The notes under the pieces are model-generated. The model was not told the origin of the DNA. It was given only the letters and a program-made list of their open reading frames with translations, and searched no databases. The position numbers and the translations under genes were made by a program. A DNA stretch of 64,000 nt from Heligmosomoides polygyrus polygyrus (Eukaryota > Nematoda > Chromadorea > Rhabditida > Heligmosomidae), in assembly GCA_947396885.1 (NCBI GenBank), contig OX377204.1:5270001-5334000 (forward strand), in the 5' to 3' direction. Below are positions 63,018 through 64,000 of this stretch, piece by piece (position 1 is the stretch's first letter; the number at the start of each line of letters is the position of its first letter).

Positions 63018-63191
63018 ATGGCCCGGTTGTTGCGTACAAGTGCGGGGTACAGCCGAGGAGCCGCGATCATCGGAAGTATTCTCGCTGAGCGTTCGCCAGC
63101 TGAAACAATTAGATTCTTCGGGCACCCGACACCAACGGCTAACGATGGTTTGGCTAGTTTCATGCTTCTGAGGACTCCGAGAAAGGTTTAG
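63018..63191 (+). CDS. Small ORF or candidate first exon (57 aa)
   Basis: ATG lies two bases after an acceptor-like CATAACCTCAG. MARLLRTSAGYSRGAAIIGS ILAERSPAETIRFFGHPTPT ANDGLASFMLLRTPRK, then AAG|GTTTAG donor or a stop. It does not keep phase with the 62654 exon, so it would be a separate trans-spliced gene or chance. Confidence 0.25.
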   Translation: MARLLRTSAGYSRGAAIIGSILAERSPAETIRFFGHPTPTANDGLASFMLLRTPRKV

Positions 63192-63433
63192 AAAACCTGG
63201 CGAGGGAAACCAATTCGCGAGAGCGCATGCCAACAACTACGGCAGTCGTGGAAAGGGTTCAGATTCCGATTTTATAGGACCATGAGCAGTCGTTGATGAA
63301 ATTGGCGTGTTGGGTGTCAGCGAGCGATGAATGGTGATTGTAGCCTCAAAGAGGCTATATGTCTTCGAGCAGGATGGCACATCGGCTCACACTAGCCATT
63401 TAGTCCAAGACTGACTGTCCGATGACTTAGGTA

Positions 63434-64000
63434 TTAGGTTGTTGAAAAAGTCTTGTATTTTTTTTTCAAAATTTTATCGCTTCTTTTGTGAGCGACTTCA
63501 ATCTTCGAAGTAGCTACCGTTTACATCTACAACCTTCTGCTATCTGCTGGGGAGATCACGAAATCCTTCATTCCAGAATGAAGTCAGCTGTGACTCAAAG
63601 AAGTGCTCCACCTCAGATTCCAGTTCGGTTTGGTCGCTGAAGCACCTATCCCTTAGTTGTTGCTTGAGAGCTCGAAAGAGGTAGTAGTCCGTTGGCGCAA
63701 GACCGTGCGAATACGGTTGGTGGGAAAGCACCTCCCAACGAAGCTCCTGCAACTTCTGGGGAGACAACCATACAACGTGGGGGGGAGGGGGGCGAGCATT
63801 GTCGTGAAGACAGTAAACATCCCTCCGCCCTCGTGGTTTGCGAGACAAGATCTCGCTCAGCTTTTACAGCTGTGTAGCGTAGATGTTTGCGGTTACTGCG
63901 GTGCCCTCAGAAGCAAATTGCCACGTATGCAGAATATTCCAGAATGTTTGTACTACAAGTACGTGGCACCAAACAGTCCTTGGAAGTTCCTGTTAATTTT
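63434..64000 (-). mobile_element. Mariner transposon, cut by window end
   Basis: Terminus TTAGGTTGTTGAAAAAGTCTTG at 63434 after TA, closely related to the 24876 element's ends. Minus-strand transposase C-terminal half: VYCLHDNARP (second Asp), LQELRWEVLSHQPYSHGLAP then TDYYLF (third Asp), FSDQTELESEVEHFF. The spacer between the two Asp is three residues longer than the usual 34, with an extra PPP run, and SPD is changed to SHG, so it may be inactive. The N-terminal part lies beyond the window. Confidence 0.88.

Noticed and set aside
1..64000. CRISPR arrays, bacterial operons, rRNA genes, phage or viral genes
   Set aside because: None present. The direct repeats seen are minisatellites or transposon ends, and gene structure is eukaryotic.

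Overview
This is a eukaryotic window, most likely from a parasitic nematode of the hookworm/strongylid kind. The evidence is exons bounded by TTTCAG/TTCCAG acceptors and GT donors, mariner, maT-like and hAT transposons, RTE-clade LINEs, and about forty copies of one tRNA-derived SINE. The host name is inference. No bacterial features (operons, ribosome binding sites, CRISPR arrays) are present.

Layout. 0-21 kb is gene-poor. It holds SINE copies, a duplicated segment (420-1085 / 1800-2178), three minisatellite blocks (6.9, 9.7 and 10.2-10.8 kb), an internally deleted mariner (15.5-16.4 kb) and LINE fragments. 21.3-21.6 kb (minus) encodes a short RRM protein resembling the RNA-binding domain of CstF-64. 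24.9-25.7 kb is a deleted mariner with intact ends.

From 26.6 kb to at least 62.7 kb the plus strand carries what I read as one gene with very large introns. Exons at 26586, 29675, 30099, 30314, 36062, 38617 and 62654 have consensus splice sites. Reading phase is kept at every junction except between 36167 and 38617, where at least one exon is missing. The product is a low-complexity N-terminal part followed by a long coiled coil. Most of the remaining DNA in this span is transposon-filled intron.

The introns hold nested insertions. At 31.5-35.3 kb a maT-like transposon contains a 2.9-kb hAT-like insertion (8-bp target duplication), which contains a decayed RTE LINE. At 40.5-44.6 kb a mariner remnant contains a complete RTE LINE (40638-43785) with an uninterrupted open reading frame of about 1009 residues and a 19-bp target duplication. 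The first 73 bases of this LINE fold as a hepatitis-delta-virus-like self-cleaving ribozyme. At 59.8-61.5 kb a hAT element sits in an older palindromic MITE and itself carries a SINE.

The SINE is about 285 bp: a tRNA-like head with A and B boxes, a conserved body and a TTTATCC-repeat tail. Several copies have perfect or near-perfect 10-14-bp target duplications. Together the window is a stratified record of transposon activity inside and around a long-intron gene. The ribozyme-tipped, apparently intact LINE is its most notable element.
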